Origin: Comamonadaceae bacterium
Lineage (GTDB): Bacteria > Pseudomonadota > Gammaproteobacteria > Burkholderiales > Burkholderiaceae_C
Direction of reading: 5' to 3'
Assembly (NCBI GenBank): GCA_027490485.1
Contig: JAIXYA010000187.1
Coordinates: 1 to 6,874 of the forward strand
Length of the DNA: 6,874 nt
Part shown: in pieces, positions 6,627 to 6,874 of the stretch
Layout: each line of letters starts with the position of its first letter
How positions within the stretch are numbered: the first letter of the stretch is position 1
Translations under genes and position numbers: made by a program
Notes under the pieces: model-generated
Databases searched by the model: none
Told to the model about the DNA's origin: nothing
Seen by the model: the letters and a program-made list of their open reading frames with translations, nothing else

Positions 6627-6874
6627 GCACAAAGTGGTCGTGGTCGGTGCTGGCATGGCAGGCTTGGTCAGCGCATTGCAACTGGCCCAGCAAGGTTTGT
6701 CGGTGACTGTCGTTGACAAGGCTGATCAAGTCGGTGGAAAAATGCGACAACTCATGCCCAACGGGGTTGCCGTGGACAGTGGCCCGACGGTTTTCACCAT
6801 GCGCTGGGTGTTTGACCAGATCATGGCCTCAGTCGGTACACGCTTGGAAAGTGAATTGACAATCCAGCGTTTGG
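6619..6874 (+). CDS. crtD: CrtD-type carotenoid 3,4-desaturase, 5' part
   Basis: Only the first 85 codons are in the window; the gene runs off the 3' end. The N-terminus is a classic FAD-binding Rossmann motif, VVVVGAGMAGLVSALQLAQQ, with the acidic strand end at VTVVDKADQVGGKMR, as in the phytoene desaturase family. The segment VDSGPTVFTMRWVFDQI is typical of CrtD (methoxyneurosporene or hydroxyneurosporene dehydrogenase) rather than CrtI, whose equivalent reads more like DAGPTVITDP. CrtD introduces the C3-C4 double bond in the spheroidene and spirilloxanthin pathways, next to CrtA's step, so the neighbouring crtA fits. The ATG at 6619 lies inside the end of crtA (8-base overlap) with AAGAGG (6604-6609) nine bases upstream, which points to coupled translation. 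CrtI cannot be fully excluded from this fragment. Confidence 0.85.
   Translation, partial: MAEHKVVVVGAGMAGLVSALQLAQQGLSVTVVDKADQVGGKMRQLMPNGVAVDSGPTVFTMRWVFDQIMASVGTRLESELTIQRL

Overview
The window is a piece of a photosynthesis gene cluster from an aerobic or facultative anoxygenic phototroph (a purple bacterium). All genes lie on the + strand, in the order bchY (3' part) - bchZ - a 40-codon ORF - pufB - an unnamed 75-aa membrane-protein gene - pufA - pufL - pufM - pufC - crtA - crtD (5' part). A tetraheme pufC after pufM, no visible pufX or pufQ, a spheroidene-type crtA and Rubrivivax-like protein sequences suggest a betaproteobacterium of the Burkholderiales (Comamonadaceae or Rubrivivax relatives such as Limnohabitans or Rhodoferax). 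That placement rests on remembered family sequences, not on a search.

Region by region: 1-2102 encodes the two catalytic subunits of chlorophyllide a reductase, the nitrogenase-like enzyme of bacteriochlorophyll a synthesis. 2099-2235 links this to the puf operon; it holds a 40-codon ORF translationally coupled to bchZ and several inverted repeats. 2236-2857 encodes the LH1 antenna: beta (pufB), alpha (pufA) and, unexpectedly between them, a 75-aa single-helix protein. This protein aligns with LH1 beta around the pigment site but has Gln where the bacteriochlorophyll-ligating His should be. 2858-2959 holds three back-to-back hairpins and a T-rich tract, a likely mRNA processing or partial termination element that sets LH1 production above reaction-centre production. 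2960-5838 encodes the reaction centre L and M subunits and its tetraheme cytochrome lipoprotein. 5880-6874 encodes carotenoid enzymes: spheroidene monooxygenase (CrtA) and the start of a CrtD-type desaturase.

Together the genes make bacteriochlorophyll, the antenna and reaction-centre proteins that bind it, the cytochrome that re-reduces the special pair, and ketocarotenoids that fill the same complexes. Genes are tightly packed (TGATG, ATGA and 8-base overlaps; gaps mostly under 45 bases), which fits a bch-puf-crt superoperon. Every key cofactor ligand I looked for in BchZ, PufB, PufA, PufL, PufM and PufC is present, so the genes look functional. The most interesting point is the beta-like protein without the axial His inserted between pufB and pufA; next come the coupled 40-codon ORF and the hairpin elements on either side of the antenna genes. 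No stretch over 300 bases lacks a gene.
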